A stretch of 15,437 nucleotides of DNA, from NCBI GenBank assembly GCA_022601215.1, contig JAHZIZ010000372.1, forward strand, positions 1 to 15,437. The letters run 5' to 3'. Positions 14,336 to 15,437 of the stretch are shown here, one piece after another. Origin of the DNA: Bacteroidota bacterium. Its GTDB lineage: Bacteria > Bacteroidota > Bacteroidia > Flavobacteriales > Flavobacteriaceae. Every line of letters starts with the position of its first letter. Position 1 is the stretch's first letter. The notes under the pieces were generated by a model. The model was given only the letters and a program-made list of their open reading frames with translations. It had not been told where the DNA came from and did not search any database. A program made the translations under genes and the position numbers.

Positions 14336-14427
14336 ATGATGATAGGGTGTTAATAGGTAGTATAACTTTTTAATCTTTTGTCTTTAATTTGATTTATAAT
14401 TTTTTGTTTAAGGTTATTAACAGGATA

Positions 14428-14440
14428 TCTACTAGGTAGA
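14428..14440. repeat. 13-base palindrome with a repeated TAGGTAG word
   Basis: TCTACTAGGTAGA is a perfect palindrome around a three-base centre. Its TAGGTAG word (14433-14439) also occurs at 14354-14360, and each copy lies next to a DnaA-box-like TATTAACA word. The arrangement suggests a repeated site, but two copies are little evidence. Confidence 0.35.
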
Positions 14441-14588
14441 CTTCTGATAAATAAGCACTTTGTGTATTTAATTCACAGCTGTCAACAAACACAATGAACA
14501 ACCTATTTTTAATAAGTAATTTTTCTGAAGGTGTTGTTAACTTCTATTTTTTTATTCATAAATGAACAATAAATAGAGGCTAACTTTT

Positions 14589-14613
14589 TTGGAAAAGTAA
14601 TGTTTTTTTCCAA
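14589..14613. repeat. 8-bp inverted repeat in the gene-free region
   Basis: TTGGAAAA (14589-14596) pairs with TTTTCCAA (14606-14613) across a 9-base loop. There is no T-run after the second arm, so it does not look like an intrinsic terminator. Confidence 0.4.
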
Positions 14614-14798
14614 TCAGGAAATTACGGGAAAACCACCAAATAAAATTATGCTTTTTCCACTAACAAATATCAACATAGTTGTTAACTAAATTATCACCTT
14701 AACTTTAATAAATAGTAAAGAATTGATAATGTATGAGTTGAATTCAAAGCTAGTAAATCTATTCTAAGCAATAATAAGGGCAATTCATTCATTCCTCT

Positions 14799-14806
14799 TA
14801 TCTTTG
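14799..14806 (+). promoter_or_regulatory. -7 promoter box of rpiB
   Basis: TATCTTTG is an exact TANNTTTG match ending 16 bases before the rpiB ATG, identical to the box in front of gltX. No clear -33 TTTG lies at the expected distance. Confidence 0.5.
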
Positions 14807-14822
14807 TAAAAAACCTCTTCTT

Positions 14823-15251
14823 ATGACTATAGCTATAGGGAATGACCACGCTGGACCGGATTATAAATTTGCCATTGTAAAGCTTTTAGAAAGTAAAGGA
14901 ATAACTGTGATCAATCACGGAACGGATAACCTAGATAGTGTTGATTATCCAGATTTCGCTAATCCAGTTGCGCAGGCCGTTAATGATGGAATAGTTGATA
15001 AAGGAATTTTAATTTGTGGAAGCGCGAACGGAGTTGCTATGACAGCAAATAAATACCCTAAAGTACGTGCTGGGTTGTGTTGGACAAATGAAATAGTAGA
15101 ATTAATTAGATTACACAACGATGCAAATGTGTTGTGTATTCCAGCTCGTTTTACAGCGATTCCTCAGGCTTTAAAAATGGTTGATACCTTTTTAAATACA
15201 GAATTTGAAGGAGGTCGTCACCAAAATAGAGTAGATAAAATCTCTTGCTAA
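14823..15251 (+). CDS. rpiB: Ribose-5-phosphate isomerase B (RpiB/LacAB family)
   Basis: RpiB interconverts ribose 5-phosphate and ribulose 5-phosphate in the non-oxidative pentose phosphate pathway, in the cytoplasm. The 142-residue length is normal. Family landmarks are IAIGNDHAG (3-11), the DYPDFA segment (41-46), ILICGSANGVAM (62-73) with the catalytic base C65, RAGLCW (82-87), RLHNDANVL (96-104) with the ring-opening histidine H98, and the C-terminal EGGRHQNRVDKI. The GSANG loop is intact for phosphate/anion binding. It starts from its own promoter box to the right of the gene-free region, and the CDF transporter gene follows after 13 bases, probably in the same transcript. LacA/LacB subunits are related but lack parts of this pattern; RpiB is the better call. 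Confidence 0.95.
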   Translation: MTIAIGNDHAGPDYKFAIVKLLESKGITVINHGTDNLDSVDYPDFANPVAQAVNDGIVDKGILICGSANGVAMTANKYPKVRAGLCWTNEIVELIRLHNDANVLCIPARFTAIPQALKMVDTFLNTEFEGGRHQNRVDKISC

Positions 15252-15264
15252 TAAACTAATATTT

Positions 15265-15437
15265 ATGGCACATTCTCATTCCCACCATCACTCCAATGAC
15301 GATGTTAAGGGAAGAAACTTGCTTATTTCTATATTTTTAAACACACTTATTACCGTAGCTCAAGTAATAGGAGGTATTATCTCTGGAAGTCTTTCTTTAT
15401 TAAGTGATGCGCTTCATAATTTTAGTGATGTGCTGTC
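15265..15437 (+). CDS. Cation diffusion facilitator zinc/heavy-metal transporter (5' part only)
   Basis: Only the first 57 codons are in the window. The protein begins MAHSHSHHHSND, a His-rich cytoplasmic N-terminus typical of CDF zinc exporters of the CzcD/ZitB/ZnT type. The first transmembrane segment (about 18-37, NLLISIFLNTLITVAQVIGG) follows, and then GSLSLLSDALHNFSDVL, the CDF signature of helix 2. HNFSD places H51 and D55 as HxxxD, the metal-site pattern associated with zinc, rather than DxxxD seen in iron/manganese-type members. Such proteins export Zn2+ from the cytoplasm in exchange for protons. It starts 13 bases after rpiB and may be cotranscribed with it. The ATG is clear; the rest lies beyond the edge. 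Confidence 0.9.
   Translation, partial: MAHSHSHHHSNDDVKGRNLLISIFLNTLITVAQVIGGIISGSLSLLSDALHNFSDVL

Larger units (their letters stand above)
14193..14822. other. 630-base AT-rich gene-free region; candidate replication origin (oriC)
   Basis: No credible gene is found here on either strand. It contains a cluster of 9-mers close to the DnaA box TTATCCACA: TTATCAACA (14276-14284), TTATTAACA (14414-14422), CTATTAACA (minus, 14356-14348), CTGTCAACA (14479-14487), ATATCAACA (14667-14675), TTAACAACA (minus, 14540-14532) and TTAACAACT (minus, 14200-14192 and 14685-14677). The sequence between them is very AT-rich and includes long T- and A-runs and inverted repeats. Genes on both sides mostly point away (rnr and its followers leftward; rpiB and the transporter rightward). 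These are classic origin features, but only one 9-mer reaches 8/9 identity, dnaA is not adjacent, and AT-rich DNA yields such words by chance. A long leader or small RNA is an alternative. Confidence 0.4.

Noticed and set aside
14330..14343. ATGATGATGATGAT tract as a DnaA-trio element
   Set aside because: The DnaA-trio repeat reads TAG in the 5'-3' direction next to a DnaA box. This tract gives GAT/ATG/TGA phases on plus and ATC on minus, so orientation and phase do not fit.
14494..14565. A 23-codon open frame beginning MNNLFLISNF in the gene-free region
   Set aside because: Short, no promoter box in front, and composition the same as surrounding non-coding DNA; not supportable as a gene.

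Overview
The window looks like chromosomal DNA of a low-GC, probably marine, member of the Flavobacteriaceae (Bacteroidota). The evidence is TANNTTTG-type -7 promoter boxes instead of sigma70 boxes, starts without Shine-Dalgarno sequences, signal peptides ending in ...AQ, a lipoprotein with the acidic Bacteroidota surface-export signal, and lineage-typical families (DUF4175, GIN/DUF2807, DUF2007, lipocalin-like lipoprotein). I see no phage, insertion sequence, CRISPR array or defence island. Most of it is housekeeping or conserved lineage-specific sequence.

Layout. Positions 1-1950 (minus) hold the N-terminal 650 residues of a large DUF4175-type membrane protein with a long coiled coil, cut by the window edge. 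Divergent from it is an AlkB-type alkane monooxygenase (2103-3143), followed by gltX (3183-4694). gltX meets a minus-strand outer-membrane beta-barrel gene (4691-5371) tail to tail, with overlapping stop codons. That barrel gene shares a very compact back-to-back promoter region with an SPFH/band-7 protein (5449-6405), whose 3' end overlaps a small secreted protein gene (6392-6922). A bidirectional terminator (6942-6975) separates this from glnS (6993-9026, minus).

folB (9138-9494) runs divergently from glnS, and tRNA-Cys(GCA) (9552-9622) follows with its own promoter and a terminator. On the minus strand, reading right to left, come rnr, a surface lipoprotein, a GIN-domain protein and a LysE-family exporter, possibly one transcription unit ending at the terminator beside the tRNA. 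On the plus strand from 13953 are a DUF2007 protein, a 630-base AT-rich gene-free region, rpiB, and the start of a CDF zinc transporter.

The two most interesting non-coding signals are these. First, the 630-base gap (14193-14822) carries a cluster of DnaA-box-like 9-mers (YTATYAACA and relatives), AT-rich tracts and inverted repeats, so it is a candidate replication origin. Second, a 14-bp perfect inverted repeat (10337-10350 / 10381-10394) spans the start codon of the LysE-family gene and could mask it in read-through mRNA. Both are hypotheses from reading the sequence. The protein-coding content does not reveal a clearly novel multi-gene system.
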